DNA of 64,000 nucleotides from Gordonia shandongensis DSM 45094 (GTDB taxonomy: Bacteria; Actinomycetota; Actinomycetes; Mycobacteriales; Mycobacteriaceae). Shown here piece by piece: positions 18,064 through 27,454 of the stretch. Position 1 is the first letter of the stretch; the number at the start of each line of letters is the position of its first letter. The notes beneath the pieces were generated by a model, which was not told the DNA's origin, searched no databases, and saw nothing but the letters and a program-made list of their open reading frames with translations. The stretch lies in assembly GCF_000423025.1 (NCBI RefSeq), contig NZ_AUHE01000004.1, forward strand, positions 62,001-126,000, written 5' to 3'. The translations under genes and the position numbers were made by a program.

Positions 18064-18815
18064 CCGACCCATCCGAGCCGACCGACGCATCCGAGCCGAC
18101 CGGCCGCGACGAGCCGGAACACGACTCCCCCGCAGCAGACGACACCGCAGCCGACGCCACCCCGGCCGACGATACTGCGACCGACGATACTGCGACCGAC
18201 GACACTGCAGCCGACGACACCGGGACCGATGACGCCGAGACAGCGGACACCGAGACAGCGGACACCGAGACAAGGGACGCCGAGACAAGGGACGCCGAGA
18301 CAGCGGACACCGGGAACCGATCGCCGCACCGACGGTGGGCCGGACGGGCTCTCGCAGCCGGCGGCGTCCTGACGATCGCGGCATCGGCCGGTCTCAGCGG
18401 GTTCTTCTGGTTCGAGCACCGGGAGAGCCGACAGATCGCCGACGAGCGTCCCGCGGTCCTCACCGCGACCAAGGAGGGCACCGCCGCGATACTGAGTTAT
18501 CGCGCCGACACCGCCCCGCGCGACGTCGCCGCGGCGCAGAAGCGGCTCACCGGCGCCTTCGCCGACGAATACCGCACCCTCGCCCGCACCGAGGTCCTCC
18601 CGGCCGCGAAAGACCGCGGGCTCAGCTCCACGGTCAACATCTCCGGGGTGTCGGTGGTGGAGGCGGAGAAGGAGTCGGCGCAGGCGATGGTCTTCGTCAC
18701 CCAGCAGGTCTCCTCCGAGCGCGACGACGACCCGACGACCACGGCGACCGCCATCCGCGTCGGCCTGGTGAAGCACGACGACCGCTGGCTCATCGAATCG
18801 TTCCAGCCGCTGTAA
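18060..18815 (+). CDS. Mce-associated membrane protein with long acidic repeat tail
   Basis: A 251-residue paralogue of the protein encoded just upstream (ATGA overlap). Residues 1 to about 85 are acidic Thr/Asp/Ala repeats (ATDDTATDDTA, then ETADTETADTE), partly exact 15-bp tandem repeats in DNA. One membrane helix follows at about 97-117 and then the extracytoplasmic domain with DERPAVLTATKEGTAAIL. It ends 28 bp before the stop of mceF, so the two operons converge. Its likely role is as accessory subunit of the Mce complex. Confidence 0.8.
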   Translation: MTDPSEPTDASEPTGRDEPEHDSPAADDTAADATPADDTATDDTATDDTAADDTGTDDAETADTETADTETRDAETRDAETADTGNRSPHRRWAGRALAAGGVLTIAASAGLSGFFWFEHRESRQIADERPAVLTATKEGTAAILSYRADTAPRDVAAAQKRLTGAFADEYRTLARTEVLPAAKDRGLSSTVNISGVSVVEAEKESAQAMVFVTQQVSSERDDDPTTTATAIRVGLVKHDDRWLIESFQPL

Positions 18816-18843
18816 GCCCGGCTCTGCCCGACGCCAGATCCGC

Positions 18844-20238
18844 TCAGCGGCCGGTCAGCATCGACCGGAGGGTCGGCGGGTCACCGCGATCCTCCCCCAT
18901 GAGTCCGGCCACGGCGTAGGTCACTCCGTCCGACCCGAGATACGTTCCGCGGGTCGCGTCGTAGTCCGCGACCTTCACGCGACTGCGCCCGGTCCCCCTC
19001 GCCGCCGCGTCACCTCTCTTCGGTTTCGGGCCGTCCCCGCTCCGCACGGCACCGCGCGGGGCGCTGCCGCCGGCCTTCTGTCGGCACAGCTGCACCGTGG
19101 CCGCCCGGTAGCCCGGGTATTCGATGCACGGCAGATTCCGGGCACCCCGGACCGACCTCGGGTCACCGGGCTCCACCTTGCAGTACAGGTCGTCCGGCGT
19201 CTCGACCCGGCTCAGATCCGTCGGAGAACGTCGCTCCGCGGCCGGTATGAAGCCCTCGATGCACGGCGGCGGATCGTTGAGACCCAACGCGAAGTAGGTG
19301 TTCTGCCCCGGATCGTCGGCGTTGACGATGCCCGCGCCCTGCGACGCCGCGATCAGCGGCGGGAACAGCACCAGGATCTGCTCGAGGCCGGGGTTGTAGA
19401 CCGCCGCCACCTGCTCGACGGTCACGAGATTCGACAAGAGCATCGGCAGCAGCGGCTCGAAGTCGTTGAACGCCCGCGTCGCCTCCCGCGCCGCCGGACC
19501 GGCCTGATCGAGCACGCCTCGCACCCCGGCGTCGGCGTCGGCGACGGTGCCGGTCACGCGCGCCAGCGACGACGCCCACGCGCGGATCGCGTCACCGGAG
19601 ACCTCCTGGGTCGTCAGCAGCGGACCGAGCTCGTCGAGCAGCGTCGCCGCCGGATCGTCGGCGTCGCGCGCCGAGGCGAGGATTCCCGTGACCGAGTCCA
19701 CCAGCGAGCGCAACGCCGGCCCCTGCCCCTTCACCGCGACGAAGCTCTCGTCGATGACGGTCGTCAGCTCATCGCGCGGCACCGAGTCGAGCAGCTCGTT
19801 CACCGACCGGAGGACCTCGCCCGTGTCCGCCGAGATCCTGACCCGGTCCGCGGGGATCCGCGAGCCCTCACGCAGCGCGACCGCACGCGTGCCCCGCGGC
19901 ACCAGGTCGATGTACATCTCCCCGACCGCCGACATGCCGAGGATCTGCGCGTCGGCGTCCGCCGGGACGTCGACCCCCGACCGCAGCGACAGCTCCGCGC
20001 GCGCCCCGTCCCGGGTGCTCACGACATCGACGACACGGCCGACGGTGACACCGCGGAAGGTGACGTTGGCATTGGGATACAGTCCGCCGGCATCATCCAT
20101 CTCGACCGTGACCGCATACCGTCCGATCCCGGCCTGCTGCGGCGCCTGCACATACTGCACGGCGACGACCGCGAGCGCGACGACGGCGACGACTCCGAAG
20201 ACGATCAGGCGCACCACGGTGGGACGTCGAAGATTCAC
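18844..20238 (-). CDS. mceF: Mce family protein, F-type subunit
   Basis: A 464-residue substrate-binding-type protein of the Mce lipid transporter. An N-terminal signal anchor (residues about 10-28) is followed by the MCE/MlaD domain (VTVEMDDAGGLYPNANVTFRG and GVTVGRVVDV) and a long helical region that forms the tunnel in Mce complexes. The C-terminal 90 residues are basic and disordered with a final YLGSDGVTYAVAGL. A GTG start overlaps the mceE stop as GTGA. It is the last gene of the operon. Order and length fit the F position. Confidence 0.9.
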   Translation of the reverse strand: MNLRRPTVVRLIVFGVVAVVALAVVAVQYVQAPQQAGIGRYAVTVEMDDAGGLYPNANVTFRGVTVGRVVDVVSTRDGARAELSLRSGVDVPADADAQILGMSAVGEMYIDLVPRGTRAVALREGSRIPADRVRISADTGEVLRSVNELLDSVPRDELTTVIDESFVAVKGQGPALRSLVDSVTGILASARDADDPAATLLDELGPLLTTQEVSGDAIRAWASSLARVTGTVADADAGVRGVLDQAGPAAREATRAFNDFEPLLPMLLSNLVTVEQVAAVYNPGLEQILVLFPPLIAASQGAGIVNADDPGQNTYFALGLNDPPPCIEGFIPAAERRSPTDLSRVETPDDLYCKVEPGDPRSVRGARNLPCIEYPGYRAATVQLCRQKAGGSAPRGAVRSGDGPKPKRGDAAARGTGRSRVKVADYDATRGTYLGSDGVTYAVAGLMGEDRGDPPTLRSMLTGR

Positions 20239-21392
20239 CGCTGCCCCCTCCTTCCGGGATTCAACAGGTCCCGCAGATCCGGCGCGCCGCCGCGACGGCT
20301 CGCCGTCGCGGGAGCCGCCTTGCCCAGGACGCCCTCCAGCCCGGAGAGCATCCCCTGCAGCGGTGTACCGATCAGCAACGCCTTGTCGAGCGTCTCCAAA
20401 CGCAGATCCAGCGTCACCTGGCCGTTCGCGTAGTCACCGCGAACCACGTTGTGCACCACGTCGATCGGGAACGGGTAGGTCAACAGGTACCGCGTCGACT
20501 CGGTGAGAGAGCGCCCCGAGTCGGCCAGACCGGTGAGGATCGGCGGCAGCGCCTTGAGGTTGGTCCGCATCTCCTCCCCCGACGATTCGACGATCGCGTG
20601 CGCCGTCTCCGAGAACTCGCCCACCCGCGTCAGCACCTGCGAGAGCTCGTCGCGGCGGTCGGCGACGACGGTCAACGCCGGCGAGACCGCGTCGATCGCC
20701 CGGCCGATCTTGTCGCGGCTCGCCGCGAGACGAGCCGCGAGGTCGTCGAGCGAGTCGATCGCCGACGTGATCGAGTCGATCTGGTCGTCCAGACCGCCGA
20801 GCAGGGTGTCGAGACCGCGCAGCACCCGCCGGGCCGTGTCACCGCGACCGCCGAGCGCCGCGTTCAGCTCGGTCATGACGGTGCGGACCTGGTCGATTCC
20901 GCCGCCGCCGAGAACCAGCGCCACCGACGCGAGCGTCTGCTCCGTCGTCGGATACGCACCGGCGTCGTCGAGCGGGATCTCGTCGCCGTCCCGCAGCCGA
21001 CCCGCCGCCGCATGCTCGGGTGCGGACAGTTCGACGTGTGCCGACCCGAGCAGCGTGGTCTGACCGATCGTCGCCGTCACATTCGCCGGCAGGACGACGT
21101 CGGCGTCCAGGCTCACCGACACGACCGCGTGGCCGTCGCGGACCCGGAGGTCGCTGACCCGCCCCACCGTCACATCGGCGACGAGCACCTCGGAGTTCCG
21201 GTCGAGGGTCGTCGCATCCGGCATCTCGATGTCGACCGTCCACGATCCGTCGCCGCGACCGTGCGTCCCCGGAAGCGGCAGCGAGTTCACACCGCGCCAG
21301 TCGCAGCCGGTCGCCGACAGCACGGTGAGGACGACCAGCGCCGAACCGAGACCGCGCCGCACCCCGCGCATCGGGAACCGCGGGCGCCTCAT
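20235..21392 (-). CDS. mceE: Mce family lipoprotein, E-type subunit (LprN-like)
   Basis: A 385-residue MCE-domain protein with a lipoprotein signal: after basic residues and a hydrophobic stretch comes LSATGC, with Cys30 as the lipidated residue. This is the mark of the E subunit in mycobacterial mce operons. The MCE domain (VDIEMPDATTLDRNSEVLVADV) is followed by the helical tunnel region. The ATG at 21392 overlaps the mceD stop (ATGA), which rules out the longer upstream frame. Confidence 0.9.
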   Translation of the reverse strand: MRRPRFPMRGVRRGLGSALVVLTVLSATGCDWRGVNSLPLPGTHGRGDGSWTVDIEMPDATTLDRNSEVLVADVTVGRVSDLRVRDGHAVVSVSLDADVVLPANVTATIGQTTLLGSAHVELSAPEHAAAGRLRDGDEIPLDDAGAYPTTEQTLASVALVLGGGGIDQVRTVMTELNAALGGRGDTARRVLRGLDTLLGGLDDQIDSITSAIDSLDDLAARLAASRDKIGRAIDAVSPALTVVADRRDELSQVLTRVGEFSETAHAIVESSGEEMRTNLKALPPILTGLADSGRSLTESTRYLLTYPFPIDVVHNVVRGDYANGQVTLDLRLETLDKALLIGTPLQGMLSGLEGVLGKAAPATASRRGGAPDLRDLLNPGRRGQR

Positions 21393-22639
21393 GACCCCGC
21401 CCTCGGAACCAGCATCTCCCCGACGGACCTCGGCGTGCGCTTCGCGGACCGCCCGGACGGCGGCGTCACCCCGGAGTAGACCAGCTGATCGGGTGTCGCG
21501 CCCACCCCGCGGGTCGGGTTGCTCGACAACGGCGGGTAGTCCATCGTCAACAGCCGCAACAGCGGACCGAGGTGTTCGACGCACAGGCGCGCGCCCCGTT
21601 CCGCCGTCGTCGCCTCGGCCGCCGCGATCGACGAGCAGATGAACTGCACCGGATTGGCGAAGTTGCTCATCGCCAACGCCGAGACGACCGAGTTCTGCGC
21701 CGGCTGGTAGATGTTGTTCAGGTTCGCCAGCGCCGTCGGCGCCGTGTGCAACACCTGGGCGATGTCGTCACGCCGCTCCGCGAGCGTCTCGGTGACGTCG
21801 CCGAGACGCTTGAGCGCATCGGTCATCCCGCCGCGGTTCTCGGCGATGAACCGCTCCACCCGCCCCAACGACGAGTCGAGACTGTCGATCGCCCCGGAGA
21901 TGTCGTCGCGATTCGCGTCGAGAATGCTCGTCACCGACATCATCCGCCTGTTGAAGGACACGATCTGCGCGTCGCTGTCGGCGAGCGCACTGACGAACAC
22001 CTGCAGGTTCCGCACCGTGCTGAACAGATCGTCGCGACCGTCGGAGACGGTCTTCATCGCCGAGGACAGCGACGACAGCGTGTCCCGCAGACTCGCACCG
22101 CGGCCGTCGACGTTGGTGGCCGCCGAGGTCACCGCATCGCCGAGGGGTCCTCGGATCTCCTCGGCGTCGGGGGCGAGCTGTTCGGAGACCTCGAGGAGCT
22201 GCCGCTCGATCTCGGTCCACTCGACCGGCACCGCGGTCCGTTCGATCGGGATCGTCGCCCCATCCGACAGGGCGGGGCCGCCGGTGTACGCGGGGGTGAG
22301 CTGGACGAACCGGCCGGACACCAGGCTCTGGTTGAGGACGACGGCCCGCGCGCCCTCGGGGATCGACTGCGACCGGTCCACCCGCAGGTCGACGACCACG
22401 TCGTCGGCACGCGGGGTGATCGACTCCACCGTCCCGACCGGGATGCCCAGGACGCGGACGTCGTCGCCGGGATACAGTCCCGCCGCCGACGGGAAGACCA
22501 CCGTCAGCGCGGTGGTGGTGACCCGCGGTACCACCAGGTACGAGATGAGCGCGGCCCCGATCACCAGGATCCCGAGAATCGCCCACCGCCACCGGGTGCC
22601 CCCCGTTCGTGCGCCTGCCGTGCGTGTCCGCGCAGTCAT
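21389..22639 (-). CDS. mceD: Mce family protein, D-type subunit
   Basis: A 416-residue protein with a basic N-terminus, one membrane helix (about residues 19-37), the MCE/MlaD domain (ALTVVFPSAAGLYPGDDVRVLG and IPVGTVESI) and a long alpha-helical part with regular polar heptads. The C-terminal 60 residues are proline-rich. Its ATG overlaps the mceC stop by four bases. It is a subunit of the periplasm-spanning Mce tunnel. Confidence 0.9.
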   Translation of the reverse strand: MTARTRTAGARTGGTRWRWAILGILVIGAALISYLVVPRVTTTALTVVFPSAAGLYPGDDVRVLGIPVGTVESITPRADDVVVDLRVDRSQSIPEGARAVVLNQSLVSGRFVQLTPAYTGGPALSDGATIPIERTAVPVEWTEIERQLLEVSEQLAPDAEEIRGPLGDAVTSAATNVDGRGASLRDTLSSLSSAMKTVSDGRDDLFSTVRNLQVFVSALADSDAQIVSFNRRMMSVTSILDANRDDISGAIDSLDSSLGRVERFIAENRGGMTDALKRLGDVTETLAERRDDIAQVLHTAPTALANLNNIYQPAQNSVVSALAMSNFANPVQFICSSIAAAEATTAERGARLCVEHLGPLLRLLTMDYPPLSSNPTRGVGATPDQLVYSGVTPPSGRSAKRTPRSVGEMLVPRAGS

Positions 22640-23661
22640 CGCGCCCCCTTCTTCGCCGGGTACGGGATGCCCGCATCGCCCAGGGCGGTCCGGAGCGCCG
22701 GCTCGATCATCTGCGCGGGCAGCAGGTTCGTGATGTACGAGGAGAAGAACGGGCCCGAGGCGACGGCCTCGCCGAGTTCGGTGATGTACGGGGCCAGCGA
22801 CTCGATGGCCTGCCCGATGTTCTGCCTGTTCCGGGCCAGCACCGACAGCGCCTCCTCGGTGTCGGCGAGGGCGGGCCCCAGCGTCTCCTCGTTGTCGACG
22901 ACCACCCTCTCCAGCGACCGCGACAGCGTCGTCACGTTCGCGAACAGCGTCTCGACCGTGCGCCGCCGCGTCACCAGTTCGCCGAGGATGACGTCGACGT
23001 CGGCGATAAGCCGGCCGATCGCCTCGCTGCGGTCGGCGAGAACGCCGCTGACCGCGTCTGCCTTGCGGAGCAACGACTCGAGTTGCTCGTCGCGGGCGGC
23101 GATCGTTCGGGACAGCCTGCCCACGCCCTCCACCGCCGGCGCCAGCTCCGACGGCGTCTGCTCGAGCACGTCGTTCACGGCGCGCAGCGAATCGGCCAGG
23201 CGGCCCGTGTCGATGTCCTGCGCGGCCCGCGTCAGATCGTCGAGCGCCGACGTCAGGTCGTACGGCACCTCGGTGCGCTCCCGCGGAATCACCGAACCCG
23301 GCTCCAAGGTCCCGGGACCGTCCGAGGTCAACTGCACCACCCGCGTCCCCAACACGGTCGCCGTCGACACGGCCATCGTCGTCCGGGACCCCAGGCGGGC
23401 CGCACCGTCCACGTGGAACGTGACGTCGACGTGATCGCCGTCGAGCTCCATCGCCGACACGCGTCCGATGACCACGCCGTGCGTCATCACGTCGTCGCCG
23501 ACACGCAGTCCGGCGGCGTCGGCGACCTCGGCGACGAAGCTCCGGTCGCCGCCGAGCAACGGCAGGGACCGGACACTCGTGGACGCCGCGGCGACCAGCA
23601 CGACGATCGTCAGGCCGATCACGCCGGTGCGGAACGTGTCGCGCCGCTCGTAGCGCATCAT
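22636..23661 (-). CDS. mceC: Mce family protein, C-type subunit
   Basis: A 341-residue MCE-domain protein: membrane helix near residues 12-30, MCE domain beginning with FVAEVADAAGLRVGDDVM and GVVIGRVSAM, and a helical C-terminal half. It starts at an ATGATG pair that overlaps the mceB stop. It is shorter than most mycobacterial MceC proteins, which often carry a proline-rich tail; that tail is absent here. Confidence 0.9.
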   Translation of the reverse strand: MMRYERRDTFRTGVIGLTIVVLVAAASTSVRSLPLLGGDRSFVAEVADAAGLRVGDDVMTHGVVIGRVSAMELDGDHVDVTFHVDGAARLGSRTTMAVSTATVLGTRVVQLTSDGPGTLEPGSVIPRERTEVPYDLTSALDDLTRAAQDIDTGRLADSLRAVNDVLEQTPSELAPAVEGVGRLSRTIAARDEQLESLLRKADAVSGVLADRSEAIGRLIADVDVILGELVTRRRTVETLFANVTTLSRSLERVVVDNEETLGPALADTEEALSVLARNRQNIGQAIESLAPYITELGEAVASGPFFSSYITNLLPAQMIEPALRTALGDAGIPYPAKKGAR

Positions 23662-24677
23662 TTCGGTTCACACCTCCCGGTGTCCTGCCCGAAGACCGGC
23701 AGGACCACGCTGTTCCCGTCGAGACCGTCGAGTTTGATCCGCAGCGTGCACAGGTAGTAGTTGAAGAAGTTGCCGTAGGCGCCGAGCCGCGTCAGCGCTT
23801 GGTAGGTGTCCGGCAGCCGCGACAGCACGCTGTCGATGGTCGACGAGCCGGCGTTGAGCTGGTCGGCGGTCCGCTTCAACCCGGTGATCGTCTGGGCGAT
23901 CGGTTCACGCGTGTCGGTGAGCATGTCGCCGAGTGAGGCGCTGACCCGGTCGACGGCGGTCACGGCCCGCCCCCAGTCGTTCGCATCCTCGGCGAGCCGG
24001 CCCGCCAGCCGCGAGGCCGACTCCAGCGCCGAGTCCAGTTCGTCCTCCCGGTCGGCGACGGTGCCGAGCACGGCGTCGAGGTTCGTGATCAGGTCGCCGA
24101 TCACCGCATCGCGGTCGGCGAGCGCTCCGGTGAGGGACGCCGTGCGGGCGAGCAGCGACTCCACGGTGGCGCCCTGCCCCTGCAGGACGTTGAGCAGTTC
24201 GGCGCTGAACTGGTTCACCTGGTCGGGGTCGATGGCCCGCAGCAGTGGTTTGAAGCTGCCCAGCAGCGAATCGAGATCGAGGGCGGGACTGGTGCGGTCG
24301 AGCGCGATCTCACCGCCCGGCCCCAGCGGCGTCGGCTCGCCCTCCCCGTCGCGGAGCTCCAGATAGCGGTCGCCGGTCAGGTTCAGGTAGCGCACCGTCG
24401 CGCGGGTCGCACGCGTCGGGGTGTAGGAGCCGTCGATCGTGAAGTCGACGGCGACGGTGTCGTCACCCGAGATCTCGATCCCGGTGACCTTCCCGACCTC
24501 GACCCCGGCGACGCGGACGAACTGGTCCTCCTCGAGACCCGACACATCCGCGAAGTGCGCCCGGTAGTCGTTGTCGTCGAACCGCACGTTGCCGAACACC
24601 ATCAGCACCGCCGCGAGTATGAGCGTCATCACGGTCACGAAGACGCCCAGGGCGAACCAACGGGCGGTGGACATCAT
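23658..24677 (-). CDS. mceB: Mce family protein, B-type subunit
   Basis: A 339-residue MCE-domain protein with an N-terminal anchor (residues 7-30), MCE domain (YRAHFADVSGLEEDQFVRVAG and VEVGKVTGIE) and helical region. The end, FNYYLCTLRIKLDG followed by FGQDTGRCEP, is characteristic of MceB proteins and holds two cysteines that probably form a disulfide. The start is an ATGATG pair overlapping the mceA stop. Confidence 0.91.
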   Translation of the reverse strand: MMSTARWFALGVFVTVMTLILAAVLMVFGNVRFDDNDYRAHFADVSGLEEDQFVRVAGVEVGKVTGIEISGDDTVAVDFTIDGSYTPTRATRATVRYLNLTGDRYLELRDGEGEPTPLGPGGEIALDRTSPALDLDSLLGSFKPLLRAIDPDQVNQFSAELLNVLQGQGATVESLLARTASLTGALADRDAVIGDLITNLDAVLGTVADREDELDSALESASRLAGRLAEDANDWGRAVTAVDRVSASLGDMLTDTREPIAQTITGLKRTADQLNAGSSTIDSVLSRLPDTYQALTRLGAYGNFFNYYLCTLRIKLDGLDGNSVVLPVFGQDTGRCEPK

Positions 24678-25837
24678 CGGCCGCTCCCTCCCAGCATGAA
24701 CTCGAGAATCGACTGCGGGACCAGCGCGGGGCCGCCCGTCGACTCGGCGAACGGGTTGGCCCCGGTGTCGGCGACGACGTACGGCGTCGGCACCTGGCTC
24801 AGATCGACCCGTGGGAGCTCGCCGCACCGCGGTCCCCCGGTGGCGGCGACCTTCGGCAGGTGCTTCGGGTACGCGTACGGCTCGGTGCCCATCAGAATCG
24901 TGGAGTTGAGCAGCATGGTGGCGCCGTTGCCGCCGGACACCTTCTCGGCCTCCCCGCGAGCCACGTCGACGCCCTTGATGAAGCACGTGAGCATCGGGCT
25001 GTACTCCTCGAGGAGCGACGCCGTCGGCTCGAACAGGACGGCCGCCTTGACGATCTCGTCCGAATTCGGCGCCAGGACGGCGTCCCCGCGGTCGGCCAGC
25101 CCGAGGACACCGGCCAGCAGGTCGTCGATCTGCGGCGTCGCATCGGTGATCGTCTCGGCCGTGGTGGTCAGGTGCCCCAGCGTCGAGATCAGATCGTCGG
25201 CGGCGTCGGCGTAGATCCGCGCGGTCGCCGCCCCCGATTCGGCGATCGTCTCGATCTGCGGGAGCCGCGAGGTCAGGGTGTCGAGCACCGTGTCGAGGTC
25301 GTCGAGCGCCACTCCGAGCGCGGCCCCCCGACCGTTCAGGGCGTGGGCCAGGGCGCCGAGCACCTCGTTGAGCTTCTCCGGCTCCACCGCGTCGAAGAGT
25401 CCGGTCAGGGTCTCGAACACCGTGTTGACCTCCACCGACACCGAGTCCGCCGAGATCTGGGCGCCGTCGACGACGGCGTCGTCCGCGCGGACCGCGGGGT
25501 CGAGGACGTCGACGGTCTTGCCGCCGAAGACGGTCGACGACCGGATCCGGACCGCGGTGTTCGACGGGATGTGCGCGGCCGCGTCGGCGTCGATGGCCAG
25601 GGTGATCGTCGCGCCGCGGTCGGCGATCTCCACCGAGTCCACCTCCCCGATCCGCACCCCGTTGCGTTTGACCATCGCGCCCGGGTCGAGGGCCAGTCCG
25701 GCCCGCTGCGCCGCGACCCGAACGGTGACGGTGTCCTTGAAGTCGCCGCGGTAGGCGCCGACGACCGCCCAGGTCCCCACGGCCAGCACCACGACCGCGA
25801 CGAGCGCCCACATCCGGTGAATCGTGTTCGAGCTCAT
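24674..25837 (-). CDS. mceA: Mce family protein, A-type subunit
   Basis: A 387-residue MCE-domain protein, the first of the six. One membrane helix at about residues 9-28 precedes the MCE domain (VTVRVAAQRAGLALDPGAMVK and GVRIGEVDSV). The C-terminal part contains TCFIKGVD and GPRCGELP, with two cysteines typical of MceA. It begins five bases after the yrbEB stop. Mce A-F proteins form the tunnel that carries lipids across the mycolate envelope to the YrbE permease. Confidence 0.92.
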   Translation of the reverse strand: MSSNTIHRMWALVAVVVLAVGTWAVVGAYRGDFKDTVTVRVAAQRAGLALDPGAMVKRNGVRIGEVDSVEIADRGATITLAIDADAAAHIPSNTAVRIRSSTVFGGKTVDVLDPAVRADDAVVDGAQISADSVSVEVNTVFETLTGLFDAVEPEKLNEVLGALAHALNGRGAALGVALDDLDTVLDTLTSRLPQIETIAESGAATARIYADAADDLISTLGHLTTTAETITDATPQIDDLLAGVLGLADRGDAVLAPNSDEIVKAAVLFEPTASLLEEYSPMLTCFIKGVDVARGEAEKVSGGNGATMLLNSTILMGTEPYAYPKHLPKVAATGGPRCGELPRVDLSQVPTPYVVADTGANPFAESTGGPALVPQSILEFMLGGSGR

Positions 25838-25841
25838 CGCC

Positions 25842-26693
25842 TCACCCGGCCAATCGCAGTTCGCGGGCGCTGCCGTAGAGGACGAGCGCGATGATCAACG
25901 TCACCGTCACCACCGCGATCAGCGACAGTCGGACCGACCGGCCGGTCGCCACGCCGACGTCCTCGGGACCACCGGACGCGTAGTAGCCGTAGTAGGTGCA
26001 CACCAGCATCACCAGGATCGCCATCACGATCGCCTGCAGGAACGACCAGAGGACGTCCGACGGTATGAGGAACGTCGAGAAGTAGTGCTCGTACACGCCG
26101 GGCGACTGCCCCAGGACGTTGACGGTCACGACGCGGCTCGAGAGGAACGAGAAGATCAGCGCCACCGCGTAGATCGGCAGGATCGTGATCATGCCGGCCA
26201 GCAGCCGGGTGCCGACCAGGTACGGCATCGCCCGGACCGCCATCACCTCGAGGGCGTCGATCTCCTCGCTGATCCGCATCGCCCCGAGCTCCGCGGTGGT
26301 GCTCGCACCGAGGGTCGCGGCCAGCCCGATCCCGGCGGTCACCGGGACGACCACCCGGATGTTCACGTACGCCGACAGGAAGCCGGTCATCGCGTCGACA
26401 CCGATGTTCCCGAGCGTCGAGTACCCCTGGACGGCGACGGTCGCGCCGGCGAACAGCGTGAGGAAGCCGGTGATCATCACGGTTCCGCCGATCAGCGCCA
26501 ACGCACCGCTGCCCAGGCTCATGTCCGCCACCAGCCGCAGCATCTCGCTGCCGTAGTGGCGGGCGGCGCGCACCGCCGCGATGACGGCGTCGACGACGAA
26601 CCGGCTCATGCGGCCGATGCCGACGACGGCGTCGTCCAGAGCGCGAACCGCGCGGCGGACTCGGCGGACCGGTCGCGTCGTCATGATCGTCAT
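25842..26693 (-). CDS. yrbEB: YrbE/MlaE-type permease, B subunit
   Basis: A 283-residue integral membrane protein of the MlaE permease family. The conserved cytoplasmic coupling segment is ELGAMRISEEIDALEVMAV, with EEIDAL as the family hallmark. Five hydrophobic segments are evident. The ATG at 26693 overlaps the yrbEA stop; a second ATG three codons later is possible. It pairs with YrbEA to form the channel; the ATPase (MceG/MkL) is encoded elsewhere, as is usual. Confidence 0.93.
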   Translation of the reverse strand: MTIMTTRPVRRVRRAVRALDDAVVGIGRMSRFVVDAVIAAVRAARHYGSEMLRLVADMSLGSGALALIGGTVMITGFLTLFAGATVAVQGYSTLGNIGVDAMTGFLSAYVNIRVVVPVTAGIGLAATLGASTTAELGAMRISEEIDALEVMAVRAMPYLVGTRLLAGMITILPIYAVALIFSFLSSRVVTVNVLGQSPGVYEHYFSTFLIPSDVLWSFLQAIVMAILVMLVCTYYGYYASGGPEDVGVATGRSVRLSLIAVVTVTLIIALVLYGSARELRLAG

Positions 26694-27454
26694 CCGCCGA
26701 CCCCCAATGCCACACCGACTGCCGTTAGCACGAGGTTGAGGACGAACAGCGCCGAGAACGCGTACACGACCGTCTCGTTGACGGCGTTGCCCACCGCCTT
26801 GGGTCCGCCGAACACCGACAGTCCGCGATAGCAGGCGATCAGGCCGGCGACACAGCCGAACAGCGCGGCCTTGACCTGCGAGAGAATCACCTCACCCGAC
26901 CCGACCAGCAACGTCAGACTCGACGCGTACGAGCCGGGCGACACGTCCTGGGCGTACACGGAGAAGACGAAGCCGCCGAAGATCCCGATGGCGCAGACCC
27001 CGCCGTTGAGCAGGAACGCCACCAGCGTGGAGGCGGCGACGCGGGGGACGACGAGCCGGTTGATCGGATCGATCCCGAGGACGTCCATCGCGTCGATCTC
27101 CTCGCGGATCGTTCGCGAACCCAGATCGGCGGCGATCGCCGTCGCCCCGGTCCCGGCGACCACCAGAACAGTCACCAGCGGACCGATCTGCGTGATCGCG
27201 CCGAACCCGGCGCCCGCGCCCGACAGGTCGCGCGCGCCGATCTCGCCGAGGAGCGAGTTCAGCGTGAAGACGACGAGCACCGTGAACGGCACCGCCATCA
27301 CCACGGTCGGCAGCAACGAGACCCGGATGATGGCCAGACACTGTGCACCGAACTCGGTCACCTGGACCGGTCGGCGCCCGGCCGCACGCGCCGTGTCGGC
27401 GCACAGCGTGAAGAACTCGCCGGCCCCCGAGACCACCGCCCTGGCTGCGATCAC
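26690..27454 (-). CDS. yrbEA: YrbE/MlaE-type permease, A subunit
   Basis: A 254-residue MlaE-family permease with the coupling motif LGSRTIREEIDAMDVLGID and about five membrane segments. The GTG at 27454 overlaps the stop of the multicopper oxidase gene as GTGA, so the permease is translated from the same message as the oxidase. Normally yrbEA is the first gene of an mce operon; here an enzyme precedes it. A much longer open frame continues antisense-like into the oxidase gene and is not real. Confidence 0.93.
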   Translation of the reverse strand: MIAARAVVSGAGEFFTLCADTARAAGRRPVQVTEFGAQCLAIIRVSLLPTVVMAVPFTVLVVFTLNSLLGEIGARDLSGAGAGFGAITQIGPLVTVLVVAGTGATAIAADLGSRTIREEIDAMDVLGIDPINRLVVPRVAASTLVAFLLNGGVCAIGIFGGFVFSVYAQDVSPGSYASSLTLLVGSGEVILSQVKAALFGCVAGLIACYRGLSVFGGPKAVGNAVNETVVYAFSALFVLNLVLTAVGVALGVGG

